DNA from: Oscillospiraceae bacterium
Lineage (GTDB): Bacteria > Bacillota > Clostridia > Oscillospirales > Ruminococcaceae
Assembly: GCA_017513135.1 (NCBI GenBank)
Contig: JAFWDH010000003.1
Coordinates: 1 to 64,000 of the forward strand
Reading direction: 5' to 3'
Length of the DNA stretch: 64,000 nucleotides
Part shown: positions 1 to 9,171 of the stretch, in pieces
How the letters are laid out: each line of letters begins with the position of its first letter
Numbering within the stretch: the first letter of the stretch is position 1
Translations under genes and position numbers: made by a program
Notes under the pieces: model-generated
Database searches by the model: none
Seen by the model: only the letters and a program-made list of their open reading frames with translations
Told to the model about the DNA's origin: nothing

Positions 1-521
1 AGGTAGAACTTCCCATGCTTATACACCAGCTTAGCGGTACCCATTCTCGCTCCTTCAGCAAAAGCCCAGTCCATTGCTTCCGCAAAGAAAGCTGCCTTTA
101 TCCTTCCCTTGAGAGTATTGATGCTGAATACTCTTTCCGTACGTTCCCTGTTCCATAGGAGCGAATAGTCTCTTCCTCTTACGAGATCAAGCTGAGGAGA
201 ACGGAACTTCGGAACGATATTCCTCTTCTTCCTGAATCTCTCAGGATGCTCTTTCCGACTGGTACGCAGAGTTCTGTAAGAGGCCGTAACTGTTCTGATG
301 ACGCTCTGAGCCATCTGGGAAGGAAGAGAGAAGCGGGAACGTACCTGTCTGTAGACAGCATCATGCAGTCTGTATCTGTCAGGAACAACTGTCTGTGAAG
401 AAGCGACTTCAGACACGAAGCTGCAGGCATCTGTATAGGCTCTCATAGTATCCAGGAGAACACCGATGTCATCTGTATCAGGACAGATCCTTAACTTAGC
501 AGTTCGCGTCTGAAGCAACAA
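1..521 (-). CDS. tnpB: TnpB-like RNA-guided endonuclease of IS200/IS605 family, N-terminal part
   Basis: The minus strand encodes about 173 residues running off the window edge. The N-terminal pattern (RTAKLRICPDTDDIGVLLDT near residue 5, then YRLHDAVYRQVRSRF, LPSQMAQSVIRTV, FRSPQLDL and SINTLKGRIK) matches the beta-barrel/helical N-terminus of TnpB proteins. These are RuvC nucleases guided by an RNA from the element's right end. The catalytic RuvC part lies outside the window. No ATG fits: an in-frame stop lies just upstream, and the likely start is TTG at 519-521 or the next TTG. There is no clear ribosome binding site, so expression may be weak. Frame and family are fairly sure; activity is unknown. 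Confidence 0.75.
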   Translation of the reverse strand, partial: MLLQTRTAKLRICPDTDDIGVLLDTMRAYTDACSFVSEVASSQTVVPDRYRLHDAVYRQVRSRFSLPSQMAQSVIRTVTASYRTLRTSRKEHPERFRKKRNIVPKFRSPQLDLVRGRDYSLLWNRERTERVFSINTLKGRIKAAFFAEAMDWAFAEGARMGTAKLVYKHGKFY

Positions 522-657
522 AAAACACCACCATTCTGTTACTGATCACAAATACAGGATAGCACATTCATAGTACTAATTACAGTACAATGGTGTATTG
601 TTTAAGAGAGTATAAAGCAAACAAGCTCAAACAAGCAAAATCGCAGAAAAGGAGGCT

Positions 658-696
658 GGCGCTCCTCCCACGACTGAAGTCACGGGTCTCCGCGCC
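658..696. repeat. Imperfect hairpin, candidate IS end
   Basis: GGCGC (658-662) pairs with GCGCC (692-696) around an inner inverted repeat centred on GACTGAAGTC (672-681). CCCACGACTGAAGTC-type palindromes are common at IS605-family ends. Here it lies 5' of tnpB, which would make it a left end, or a remnant of another copy. Confidence 0.45.
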
Positions 697-745
697 AGGT
701 TAATAATGAATATCACACCTGTTCCAAATCTGCTTCTCCACAAGG

Positions 746-773
746 AAAAAAGCCCGGGACAGTGTCCGGGCTT
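746..773 (-). terminator. Rho-independent terminator of pnp
   Basis: An AGCCCGG-rich stem (751-772, one bulge) is followed on the minus strand by a run of six T. It lies about 40 bases after the pnp stop. Confidence 0.85.
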
Positions 774-813
774 CATAATATTTCGCTGTTCGACGTGCGG
801 CAGATACAGAAGA

Positions 814-2925
814 TCAGTCTTCTTTCCTTGCTGCCTTGATCGCGGCTATAGCATCTTTACGTGAGAGGTCGATACCTTTCTCGCTGATCTTGATCACCTT
901 AACGGGAATGACGTCACCGACGCTCACAACGTCTTCGACTTTTGCCACTCTCTGCTCATCCAGCTTGCTGATATGAACGAGCCCTTCCTTACCGGGAGCG
1001 ATCTCAACTTTTGCTCCGATCGGGAGTATCCTAGTGACCTTTCCGTAGTACATAGCGCCGATCTCAGGGTCTGTCACGATTGTCTGAATGATGTTGATGG
1101 CTCTCTTTACACCTTCGCTGTTCTTGCCGGATACATAGACGTGTCCGTCTTCCTCGACATCCACCTGGACCTCGCATTCAGCACAGATCTTCTTGATGAC
1201 CGCTCCGCCCTTTCCGATGACTTCGGCGATCTTATCGACATCGATCATGATGCCTTCAAGCTTAGGTGCATAGGGTGAGAGCTCCTTGCGGGGTTCGGGA
1301 ATAGCCTTGAGCATGATCTCGTCAAGAATGTAGAAACGGGCTTTCTCGCACTTCTCCAGAGCTTCTTTGATTATGTCGTATGTAAGACCATCTATCTTGA
1401 GGTCCATCTGGATGGAAGTGATGCCCTTCTTTGTTCCGGCAACCTTGAAGTCCATATCGCCGAAGAAGTCTTCGACTCCCTGAATGTCGACCATCGTCAT
1501 CCAGCGGTCATCTTCTGTGATGAGTCCGCAGGAGATACCTGCGACAGGAGCTTTGATCGGGACGCCTGCATCCATAAGAGCAAGCGTGCTGCCGCAAACA
1601 GATCCCTGTGACGTGGACCCATTGGAAGAAAGAACTTCTGAGACCAGTCTAATCGCATACGGGAACTCCTCTTTGGAAGGAATGACAGGCAGCAGAGATC
1701 TCTCTGCCAATGCGCCGTGTCCTATCTCCCTGCGCCCGGGTCCGCGGCTGGGCCGTGTTTCGCCGACTGAATAGCTGGGCATATTGTAATGATGCATGTA
1801 GCGCTTTTCTGTCTGGTCATCAAGGCCGTCCAGAAGCTGAGCCATATCCAGCATCGCAAGTGTGCAGGTCGTAAGTACCTGAGTCTGTCCCCTGGTGAAC
1901 AGGCCGCTGCCGTGTGCTCTGGGAAGCAGTCCGACTTCGGAAGCCAGCGGGCGGATATCATTGATGCCGCGTCCGTCAACACGTTTTCCGTCATCCAGCA
2001 GCCATCTGCGGACGACATACTTCTGAAGTTTATACATCGCGTCATCGATGATAGATGTATTGTCCTCGTACTGTGCGTCAAACGCCGCATGTACCTCATC
2101 ATAGATGGGAAGGAGAGCAGCATCGCGCACGAGCTTGTCATCAGTATCCATAGCTGCGCGAACCTTCTCGACAGCCATATCCTTCACTGCCTCGAAGAGG
2201 TCATGAGGAACATCCTTGCTCTCGAACGGGATCTTCTCTTTGCCGATCTCTGCAACGATGGAATTGATGAAACGAACGATCTCCTTGTTGACCTTGTCGC
2301 CTTCAACTATGGCATTGAACATGGTCTCGTTATCTACTTCGTTTGCACCGGCTTCGATCATAACGACCTTTTTGTCGCTGCTTACGACTGTCAGCTGAAG
2401 ATCATTGTGCTGGTTCTGCTCGTGTGTCGGGTTGATAACGATCTCACCGTCCACAAGACCGACAGATACACCCGCTACCGGTCCATTCCACGGCACATCG
2501 GAGATGGCGATGGCAATAGAGGATCCGATCAGTCCGGTGATCTCGGGGGAGCAGTCGGGATCGACAGACATAACCGTCATCACGACAGCTACATCGTTTC
2601 TCATATCCTTGGGGAACAGCGGACGAAGAGGACGGTCGACGACTCTGGATGCAAGCGTCGCCTTCTCACTGGCTCGTCCTTCTCTTCTCAGGAAGCTTCC
2701 GGGTATCTTTCCGACGGAATAAAGTTTTTCTTCATAATCCACGGAAAGCGGGAAGTAATCAATGCCCTCTCTGGGCTTGGGGCTCATAGTGACTGTGCAG
2801 AGTACTCTTGTATCTCCGTAACTGCACATTACAGCTGCGTTTGCGAGAAGCGCGAGCTTGCCGGACTCGACTCTGAAAGTACGGCCCGCTATCTCGGTCT
2901 CGAACACGCGATAATGATCAAACAT
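814..2925 (-). CDS. pnp: Polyribonucleotide nucleotidyltransferase (PNPase)
   Basis: The 703-residue product is the phosphorolytic 3'-5' exoribonuclease that degrades mRNA, releasing nucleoside diphosphates, usually as a trimer. Domains in order: RNase PH core 1 (about 10-215, with the GKIPGSFLRREGRASE segment), a helical linker, RNase PH core 2 (about 315-545, with GDMDFKVAGTKKG and its acidic active-site residues), KH (about 555-615, VIGKGGAVIKKI) and S1 (about 620-690, GAKVEIAPGKEGLVHISKL). Length is normal for Bacillota. The start is supported by GGAGGT eight bases upstream. It follows rpsO, as in many bacteria, but a terminator stands between them, so readthrough or a separate promoter must drive it. 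Identification is secure. Confidence 0.98.
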   Translation of the reverse strand: MFDHYRVFETEIAGRTFRVESGKLALLANAAVMCSYGDTRVLCTVTMSPKPREGIDYFPLSVDYEEKLYSVGKIPGSFLRREGRASEKATLASRVVDRPLRPLFPKDMRNDVAVVMTVMSVDPDCSPEITGLIGSSIAIAISDVPWNGPVAGVSVGLVDGEIVINPTHEQNQHNDLQLTVVSSDKKVVMIEAGANEVDNETMFNAIVEGDKVNKEIVRFINSIVAEIGKEKIPFESKDVPHDLFEAVKDMAVEKVRAAMDTDDKLVRDAALLPIYDEVHAAFDAQYEDNTSIIDDAMYKLQKYVVRRWLLDDGKRVDGRGINDIRPLASEVGLLPRAHGSGLFTRGQTQVLTTCTLAMLDMAQLLDGLDDQTEKRYMHHYNMPSYSVGETRPSRGPGRREIGHGALAERSLLPVIPSKEEFPYAIRLVSEVLSSNGSTSQGSVCGSTLALMDAGVPIKAPVAGISCGLITEDDRWMTMVDIQGVEDFFGDMDFKVAGTKKGITSIQMDLKIDGLTYDIIKEALEKCEKARFYILDEIMLKAIPEPRKELSPYAPKLEGIMIDVDKIAEVIGKGGAVIKKICAECEVQVDVEEDGHVYVSGKNSEGVKRAINIIQTIVTDPEIGAMYYGKVTRILPIGAKVEIAPGKEGLVHISKLDEQRVAKVEDVVSVGDVIPVKVIKISEKGIDLSRKDAIAAIKAARKED

Positions 2926-3044
2926 TTTGCTACCTCCGTAAAGATATTATTCTCCGTACGGTTTCGCAACGAATCCGGCGTTCTTTTACCAAAGAGCGCT
3001 CGAGTCAGTGCAAAACTCATACGGCTGTTAATGGATTAAATACT

Positions 3045-3077
3045 TAAAGGCAGATACGGTGACGTACCTGCCTTTTT
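3045..3077 (-). terminator. Terminator between rpsO and pnp
   Basis: On the minus strand GGCAGGTACG pairs with CGTATCTGCC (one GU pair) around a TCAC loop, followed by TTTAAGTATTTAAT. It starts nine bases after the rpsO stop and probably separates rpsO from pnp expression, fully or partly. Confidence 0.75.
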
Positions 3078-3085
3078 GTACGCTT

Positions 3086-3346
3086 TTACTTACGAAGTCC
3101 GAGCTTCGTGATGATAGCACGGTAACGCTCGACGTCTTTTCTCTGCAGATAAGCGAGAAGGTTGCGGCGGCGACCTACCATCTTGAGCAGACCGCGGTAG
3201 CTGTGCTTATCCTGCGGATGCTGCTTGAGGTGCTCATTGAGGTGGTTGATGCGGTTTGTCAGAAGAGCTACCTGTACCTCAGGGGAACCTGTATCGGCTT
3301 CCGTGAGTCTGGCGGACTCGATGACTTCCTTCTTGTCCTTAAGCAT
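3086..3346 (-). CDS. rpsO: 30S ribosomal protein S15
   Basis: The 86-residue product is ribosomal protein S15, which binds the central domain of 16S rRNA and helps form bridge B4 with the 50S subunit. The [22 protein letters not shown] segment (about 21-42) and the [20 protein letters not shown] segment (about 49-68) are family hallmarks, and length is normal. AAGGAG precedes the ATG. It has its own consensus-like promoter at 3467-3495 and a leader of about 110 bases, which suits the autoregulation known for S15 in several phyla. A hairpin terminator follows. Confidence 0.98.
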   Translation of the reverse strand: MLKDKKEVIESARLTEADTGSPEVQVALLTNRINHLNEHLKQHPQDKHSYRGLLKMVGRRRNLLAYLQRKDVERYRAIITKLGLRK

Positions 3347-3460
3347 GTTGTTTCTCCTTTCTTTTCATTCGCCGTGACTAAGAAACAGGTATCAGGAGAA
3401 TCCGTTGTACGGCATCCGCCATGTTTCCGGGTCAGGGTATATGCTCTTTTTGACAGAGCG
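3347..3460 (-). promoter_or_regulatory. rpsO 5' leader, possible S15-responsive RNA
   Basis: Between the predicted start point and the rpsO ATG is a leader of about 110 bases with at least one local hairpin (GCTCT/AGAGC around 3436-3462) and further GC-rich segments. S15 leaders that bind S15 are known in several bacteria and differ by lineage. No particular class could be assigned by eye. Confidence 0.35.
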
Positions 3461-3466
3461 TTGTTT

Positions 3467-3495
3467 ATTATATCAAAGGTTTTTCCTTTTATCAA
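3467..3495 (-). promoter_or_regulatory. rpsO promoter
   Basis: On the minus strand TTGATA (3490-3495) and TATAAT (3467-3472) are separated by 17 bases, a near-perfect sigma-A promoter. It lies just after the ribF stop. Confidence 0.8.
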
Positions 3496-3517
3496 CAGGA
3501 AAAATCGAGTATTTGAA

Positions 3518-4444
3518 TCAGTTCCTGTTTTCTCCGAAGACCAGACTTCTTGCTGATTCTATATTCATCTTCACGGTGTCCACCAGTTCTTCCACAGAGT
3601 CGAACTTCTGCTCCGGTCTTACGAATTTGAGCAGTTCCACCGTTATCTCGTATCCGTACAGATCCTCGTCCGCATCTATGAGATGTGTCTCTACGACTGC
3701 TTCCTCGTCATCCGTAACAGTCGGTCTGGTACCTATGTTCGTTATGCCTCTGAAACGGAACTCATCCACCTGTGTGTCGGTGATGTACACTCCTTTCTGC
3801 GGAAGCACACATCCTTTTGGAAACATTATGTTTGCTGTCGGAAATCCGAATCCGTGTGCCATATGGTTTCCGTGAACCACTGTGCCGGTTACCGAGTATG
3901 TATAACCGAGAAGTCTGTTTACCAGCTGTATGTTTCCTTTTTTCAGTGCGTTTTTTATTCTCGTCGACGAAACCCGCTCACCGTCCAGCATGACCGGTTC
4001 CTGAGGGAAGACCTGGATCCCGTAAGGTCCGCACAGCTTGGCGAGTTCTTTGATTCCGCATTCTCTGTTCTTTCCGAACCGGAAATCTGTGCCGCATACG
4101 ACCACGGCAGCGTTAAGGCACTTGGCGCTCAGGATCCTGTCCACGAATTCCTTCCCGCTCAGTTCGCGGATCTCCTCAAACGGCGGACATACATAGTATT
4201 CGATTCCGAGTCCGGAGATCTGTTTCTTTTTCGCCTTCGCCGTGATGAGATCTTCGCTTCCCTTTCCAGGGACTCTGCTGGAACTCATATCGAACGTAAA
4301 CACCGCCGGACAAAGGTTCATCTGTTTTGCAAAATCAACTGCTGTCTGCAGGATCAGCCTGTGTCCCAGATGGATCCCGTCGAAGTAGCCTATGGCTACA
4401 GCCGTTTTTATATTCAGAGGTTCGATCTTTGCTGTTTCTTTCAA
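3518..4444 (-). CDS. ribF: Bifunctional riboflavin kinase / FAD synthetase
   Basis: The 308-residue cytoplasmic enzyme phosphorylates riboflavin to FMN and adenylates FMN to FAD. The N-terminal nucleotidyltransferase domain shows GYFDGIHLGH (about 19-28) and later SSTRIK; the C-terminal kinase domain (about 185-305) shows HGFGFPTANI, TNIGTRPTV and the E-T-H segment. Length is usual. The start is TTG at 4442-4444, placed eight bases after AAGGAG; no ATG fits. It lies 12 bases after truB in a leftward operon, an arrangement common in Bacillota. Confidence 0.96.
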   Translation of the reverse strand: MKETAKIEPLNIKTAVAIGYFDGIHLGHRLILQTAVDFAKQMNLCPAVFTFDMSSSRVPGKGSEDLITAKAKKKQISGLGIEYYVCPPFEEIRELSGKEFVDRILSAKCLNAAVVVCGTDFRFGKNRECGIKELAKLCGPYGIQVFPQEPVMLDGERVSSTRIKNALKKGNIQLVNRLLGYTYSVTGTVVHGNHMAHGFGFPTANIMFPKGCVLPQKGVYITDTQVDEFRFRGITNIGTRPTVTDDEEAVVETHLIDADEDLYGYEITVELLKFVRPEQKFDSVEELVDTVKMNIESARSLVFGENRN

Positions 4445-4456
4445 ATGATTCGCTCC

Positions 4457-5347
4457 TTATTCTGCTGTGCGTGACTGCCACAGTTTATGAAGCATTCCTT
4501 CCCCGTTGATCTCCGCGATGCCGAGCATATCTGCACCCTCATAAACTCTGACCCTGGTCTGCAGCGGTATATCAGTCCCGATCCTGGACTGTGCGAAATC
4601 CAGTCCATTCATAAACATCTTAACGAACCTTCCAGTGACAATTACCTCCGGAAGCTCGCTGAACAGCCTGTCGGGAGACGTCAGATATCCTTCGATTTCT
4701 CCGCGCTCGGCTGCATTTCTCAGTTCTTCCGGACTTACAGCCGATTCAATGCTGAAGCCGCAGGCCGCAGTCCTTCTGAGAGCTGTCAGGTGGCATATGG
4801 TACCGCATTTCGCAGCAAGATCCTCTGCCAGCGTTCTTATGTACGTTCCCGCTGAGCATGCTACGCGGAACCCTGCTTTTCCATCGCCGTATGAAACGAG
4901 CTCTGCGGAAGCTATCTCTATCTCCCTCGCCTGCCTGTCAACTGTCTGCCCTTTCCTTGCCAGTTCATAAAGAGGGACCCCGTTCTGTTTTATTGCGCTG
5001 AACATCGGGGGCGTCTGCATGCTTTTCCCCACAAAAGACCTCAGTGCATCGCGAAGCTCTTCCTCTTCAGGGATCCGTCCTCCCGTTTCAAGAACAACGC
5101 CGTCCGCATCCGCAGTATCAGTACGGATTCCGAACAGCGCTTCTGCTTCATACTCTTTTCCTGTTTCAGGCAGAAACTGCAGGAGCTTTGTAGCTCTCCC
5201 GACCATCACCGGAAGGACGCCGGTCGCCATCGGATCCAGAGTCCCCGCATGTCCGGTCTTCTCACGTCCGAAAAGTCTTCCTACTATCCTTGCCGCCTGA
5301 AAGGAAGTAATATCACGGGGCTTATCAAGAACAACTATCCCGTTCAT
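4457..5347 (-). CDS. truB: tRNA pseudouridine-55 synthase
   Basis: The 296-residue enzyme makes pseudouridine 55 in the T loop of tRNAs. The catalytic motif GHAGTLDPMATGVLPV begins near residue 32, with Asp38 as nucleophile. NGIVVLDKPRDITS at the N-terminus and SAGTYIRTLAEDL (about 165-177) are also typical, and a PUA-like tail follows. The start overlaps the nrnA stop by four bases (ATGA), so translation is probably coupled. Confidence 0.97.
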   Translation of the reverse strand: MNGIVVLDKPRDITSFQAARIVGRLFGREKTGHAGTLDPMATGVLPVMVGRATKLLQFLPETGKEYEAEALFGIRTDTADADGVVLETGGRIPEEEELRDALRSFVGKSMQTPPMFSAIKQNGVPLYELARKGQTVDRQAREIEIASAELVSYGDGKAGFRVACSAGTYIRTLAEDLAAKCGTICHLTALRRTAACGFSIESAVSPEELRNAAERGEIEGYLTSPDRLFSELPEVIVTGRFVKMFMNGLDFAQSRIGTDIPLQTRVRVYEGADMLGIAEINGEGMLHKLWQSRTAE

Positions 5348-6306
5348 GAGAGTCCCAGTCTCTTGTTGATCGCCGCAACCATAGCGACCTTGATCTCAAA
5401 AGGGGTCCCTGAGCACTCACATCCTGCAGCCCTTATGTGACCGCCGCCGCCGAACAGTGAGCATATCTCCGCCGCATCCAGCGATGCCGTGCGCAGCGAT
5501 ATCTTCCAGTTTCCGTTTTCCTGCTCGCGAAGCGTTATACCTGCTTCGACCCCTTCTATAGCCTTGGGTATCGTCGCAATACCTTCAATATCGCTCTCGA
5601 TGCAGTTCGTCTCTTCCAGCATGCTTCGCGTTATCGTGATGATGCAGATCTTCCCGGAAGAAGTAAACTCCATTCCGGACAACGCACGCCTCTCTATCTC
5701 GATCCTTGCCCTGGATTTCTGTCCGAATATCAGCTCGTTGAACTTTGCGATGTTAACACCGAGCGATACGAGCTGAGCGGCGAGAAGGTGGTTGTCGGCT
5801 GTTGTATTGCTGTATCTGAAACACCCGGTATCCGTGGACAAGCCCACATATATGCAGTTCGCTATATCAGTTGTTACGCTGCATCCCATCGCATTGATCA
5901 CCTTGAAGATGATCTCCGCACAGCATGAAGCAGCCGATTCAAGAAGAGTTTCTCTGGCAAACTCTACGCTGGTCGCATGGTGGTCTATGACCATATCGAC
6001 ACGGTCGGAATACCCGATAGTATCCTCGGGAAGAAGCCTGGGGTTCGCCAGATCTACAGCGAGAACGAAGTCGGGCTCACCGATTTCATCAGGCTGATAG
6101 CACTCTGTTATGAGCGAGTAGAAGCCCGCCAGTTCGCCTGTCCAGCAGACACGGCAGTGTTTGCCCTTCTGCTGAAGCGCCAGCGCTATGGCTATTCCCG
6201 ATCCGATTGCGTCCCCATCCGGGTTTTTATGCGTAAGGATCAGTATATTGTCAGCTTCCAGCAGCCTTGCGGCAGCTTCTTCAGGATTGATCCTCCGTGT
6301 TTCCAT
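5344..6306 (-). CDS. nrnA: DHH/DHHA1 phosphoesterase, NrnA-type oligoribonuclease / pAp phosphatase
   Basis: The 320-residue protein has an N-terminal DHH domain (HKNPDGDAIGSG near 26-37, DLANP, DHHATS) and a C-terminal DHHA1 domain ending in GGGGHIRAAGC. This family degrades very short RNA to mononucleotides and dephosphorylates pAp. Position between rbfA and truB is the standard Bacillota context for nrnA. It overlaps the end of rbfA by 26 bases. NrnA versus a cyclic-di-AMP-related paralogue cannot be separated by motifs alone, but there is no N-terminal membrane or PAS part as in GdpP. Confidence 0.9.
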   Translation of the reverse strand: METRRINPEEAAARLLEADNILILTHKNPDGDAIGSGIAIALALQQKGKHCRVCWTGELAGFYSLITECYQPDEIGEPDFVLAVDLANPRLLPEDTIGYSDRVDMVIDHHATSVEFARETLLESAASCCAEIIFKVINAMGCSVTTDIANCIYVGLSTDTGCFRYSNTTADNHLLAAQLVSLGVNIAKFNELIFGQKSRARIEIERRALSGMEFTSSGKICIITITRSMLEETNCIESDIEGIATIPKAIEGVEAGITLREQENGNWKISLRTASLDAAEICSLFGGGGHIRAAGCECSGTPFEIKVAMVAAINKRLGLS

Positions 6307-6649
6307 CTGTATTTAGCCCTTTCAGGATACTGTCAATACGATTGTAGTAATCCACTGAATCATCCGGTACGAACTGAAGAGACGGTATCTTCCTGATGCT
6401 CTTCATTGTATGAGCAAGTTCAGTCTTAAGAAACCCCTCAGCGCCCTGAAGCACCTTGCAGGCTTCCGCAGCTTCCTCTCCTCCGCCCACAGAAGCAATA
6501 TATACCTTGGCATAAGAGAGATCGCTTGTGACTTTCACTCTCACGACCTCCAGCAGGGGGCTGATCCTGGGATCCTTCATCCTGGTTATGATCATGGCCA
6601 GCTCTCTTCTGAAGTCGGAATTCAATCTTTCGGCTCTGTGAGAAGGCAT
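6281..6649 (-). CDS. rbfA: Ribosome-binding factor A
   Basis: The 122-residue protein binds the 30S subunit during late 16S rRNA maturation. The HRAERLNSDFRRELAMII start, the KDPRISPLLEVVRVKVTSDL segment and the YAKVYIAS strand are diagnostic of the KH-like RbfA fold. The start chosen (ATG at 6647-6649) has GGGAGGA upstream; a longer frame runs back into infB but has no family match. It lies directly after infB, with one base between infB stop and rbfA start. Confidence 0.95.
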   Translation of the reverse strand: MPSHRAERLNSDFRRELAMIITRMKDPRISPLLEVVRVKVTSDLSYAKVYIASVGGGEEAAEACKVLQGAEGFLKTELAHTMKSIRKIPSLQFVPDDSVDYYNRIDSILKGLNTDGNTEDQS

Positions 6650-6650
6650 A

Positions 6651-9171
6651 TCATTCCTCCCTATACTCTTCTTTAGTGTATGCTTCGAGGATGTCTCCCT
6701 CTTTAATGTCGTTGAATCTGCCGAGAGAGATACCGCATTCGTAGCCCTGCGCCACCTCCCTGACGTCGTCTTTGAACCTTCTGAGAGAGGATATCTCGTC
6801 ATCATAAATGATTATGCCGTCACGGACTACACGAATGATGCTGTTCCTTGTTATCGTTCCCTTCGTAACGTAGCAGCCGGCAATGGTTCCGACAGAACTG
6901 ATCTTGTAGACCTGTCTGACTTCTGCAGAACCAAGATCAACTTCGCGGATCTTGGGAGCGAGCATTCCCTTCAGAGCTTTCTCTACGTCATCGATGGCAT
7001 CGTAGATGATTCGGTACATTCTCATCTCAACGCCTTTTTCTTCAGCCTGGGATGAAGCCGCTGCGTCAGGTCTGACATTGAATCCGATTATGATGGCGCC
7101 GGATGCGTCTGCGAGCATGATATCGTTTGCGCTGACACCGCCGACTCCCATATGGATTATCCTTACTCTGACTTCGTCATTGGAAAGCTTCTCCAGGCTC
7201 TGTCTGAGCGCCTCGCATGAACCCTGTACGTCAGCTTTGACAATTATCGGGAGCTCTTTCACTTCGCCTTCTTCTATATGGCTGAACAGGTTGTCGAGCG
7301 TTACCTTTGAATAGCTCTTGAACCTTTCCTCCTGCATCGCGACTCTTCTCTCTTCGACCAGTTCTCTTGCAAGTCTCTCATCCTTGACTGCATTGAAGCG
7401 GTCTCCTGCCTGAGGAACTTCCACAAGTCCTGTGATCTCTACAGGCACGGAAGGTCCTGCGGCGCAAAAAATGAGCATTTCCGTTCTCGTCTGCCATCTG
7501 GCGTACGCGACCTATGGCTGTTCCGGCTATGACGACATCGCCGTTGTGCAGAGTTCCTTTCTGCACCAGGATCGTTGCGATAGGTCCGCGGCCTTTGTCG
7601 AGTCTTGATTCGATGACCGTTCCGAGAGCGAGTCTGTCCGGATTGGCTTTGAGGTTCTGGACTTCAGCCACGAGATTGATCATTTCGAGCAGTTCATCAA
7701 TGCCTTCTCCGGTCTTGGCTGAGACATTGACGCAGACTACATCGCCGCCCCATTCTTCCGGGACAAGGTCATACTCTGTCAGCGAAGCCTTGACTCTTTC
7801 AGGATCCGCTTCAGGCCTGTCTATCTTATTGAGCGCTACTATTATCGGTACGTTTGCGGCTTTGGCATGGTTTATGGCTTCCACCGTCTGGGGCATTATA
7901 CCGTCGTCAGCAGCAATGACAAGAACTGCTATATCAGTAACTGATGCGCCTCTGGCACGGATTGCGGTAAATGCTTCGTGTCCGGGAGTATCCAGGAACG
8001 TGATGGTCTTGCCATCCTGCTTTACCTGATAAGCGCCGATATGCTGTGTGATACCGCCAGCTTCGCCGGACTGGACGTGGCTCTTTCTGATATAGTCGAG
8101 TATCGATGTCTTTCCGTGGTCGACGTGACCCATGACTACGACAACAGGAGCGCGCGGGACAAGGCTCTCTGCCGGATCTTCGTCGCTGTCCGCACCGGCG
8201 ATGTTGAGCCTCTCTTCTATGGTCACATGGACTTCCCTCTCAACCTTTGCTCCCAGCTCTTCTGCGACAAGTGAGGCGGTGTCGAAGTCAATCAGTTCAG
8301 AGACAGACGCCATGACACCGAGAGACATAAGCTTTTTGATGACGACAGTCGCCTGAGCCTTCAGCCTGCTTGCAAGTTCTCCGACTGAGATCTCATCGGG
8401 TATCATGATCCTCAGCTGAGCGTGGCGGGCTTTTTCGAGCTGCAGTCTCTGCAGCCTCTGTGCCTCAGTCTCCCTCTTCTGATACTGCTGCTTATTCTTT
8501 GTCTGCCTGTTTGTGAATTTCTGCTTGTTCCCCTGAATGTTACCCTGATTGCGCCTTCTTCCGTTGTTGTCTGCGCCTTTCTGGGTAGCCATCACGTCAT
8601 ATTTCTCATTGTATTTGCTGAGATCTACTTCAGACCCTCTGGTATCGACGACTCTGGATACTCTTTCCTGGACAACGTTTGTCTTGCCCTGACCCTGATT
8701 CTCCCTGGCTTCCGCTCTGCGGAGCTGCTTCTGAGCAGATTTCTCGATGTCTCTCTTCTCAGCGGGCTTCTGAGGCTGCTGTTTCTGTTTCTGCTTCTGG
8801 GACTGCTCCTGCTGTGCAGGTTTCTGCGGCTGTTTCTGCGCAGTCTGCTGCTTCTGCTGCTGGCCTTTGCTTTCTTTCCCGTCCTGCTGCGGCTTTTTCT
8901 GAGACTGCGGTTCCGGTCTCTTAGCAGGTTCCGGCTTCTTCTCCTCCTTCGGCTTATCCTCAGGAAGCACGTCGTTCGCGAAATACGCACTCAGATCCTT
9001 GGCCTGGCGCTGCTGCGTTATCGCGTTGAAGAAGAAATCCAGCTCGTCTTCCGACAGGACGGTCGTATGCTTTCTCGCCTGACCTTCAAGCGGTTCCAGC
9101 ACCATGATGACATCCTTGTTCGGAAGATTCATGTCCTTAGCCAGATCTCCGAGTTTGTACTTAATGATCAT
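6651..9171 (-). CDS. infB: Translation initiation factor IF-2, interrupted by an apparent frameshift
   Basis: IF-2 is the GTPase that brings initiator tRNA to the 30S subunit. The N-terminal frame (9171 to about 7470) has an IF2_N-like start, a long Gln/Lys/Pro-rich linker (about 80-240), then G1 [10 protein letters not shown]3 DTPGHE, G4 NKID and G5 SAKTG. The C-terminal frame (to 6651) continues with [21 protein letters not shown], domain III and domain IV. The frames meet at a T6 run in the coding strand (7466-7471). Removing one T gives a continuous product of about 838 residues; as written the first frame ends after a nonsense tail of about 28 residues. infB is essential, so a sequencing error, or less likely slippage, is expected. 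An in-frame ATG at 7476-7478 could start the second part but would lack the G domain. Confidence 0.93.
7466..7471 (-). other. Homopolymer at infB frameshift
   Basis: Six A on the plus strand (six T in the coding strand) sit where IF-2 homology changes frame. With five, the reading joins NGNAHF to [11 protein letters not shown]. Confidence 0.8.

Larger units (their letters stand above)
1..696 (-). mobile_element. Partial IS200/IS605-type element, cut by window edge
   Basis: This stretch holds the 5' part of a tnpB-type gene read leftward, about 130 bases of AT-rich DNA, and an imperfect hairpin (658-696) of the kind TnpA recognises at IS605-family ends. No tnpA gene lies between tnpB and pnp, so this resembles a tnpB-only (IS1341-like) insertion. 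The other end lies outside the window. From 697 to about 745 I see nothing definite. The boundary at 696 is inferred from the hairpin alone. Confidence 0.6.

Noticed and set aside
179-430. 83-codon minus-strand frame near the left edge
   Set aside because: It overlaps the tnpB reading in another frame and has no homology; the TnpB frame explains the region.
1789-3039. Long open frame (416 codons) on the plus strand opposite pnp
   Set aside because: It is antisense to a complete PNPase, shows no family pattern and lacks a ribosome binding site.
7466-7471. Programmed minus-one frameshifting in infB
   Set aside because: The needed shift is plus one (or minus two), and six T do not form a known slippery signal for this; an error is simpler.
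6651-7478. Separate 275-residue gene starting at ATG 7476-7478
   Set aside because: It is the C-terminal part of IF-2; an independent gene would lack the G domain and has no ribosome binding site.
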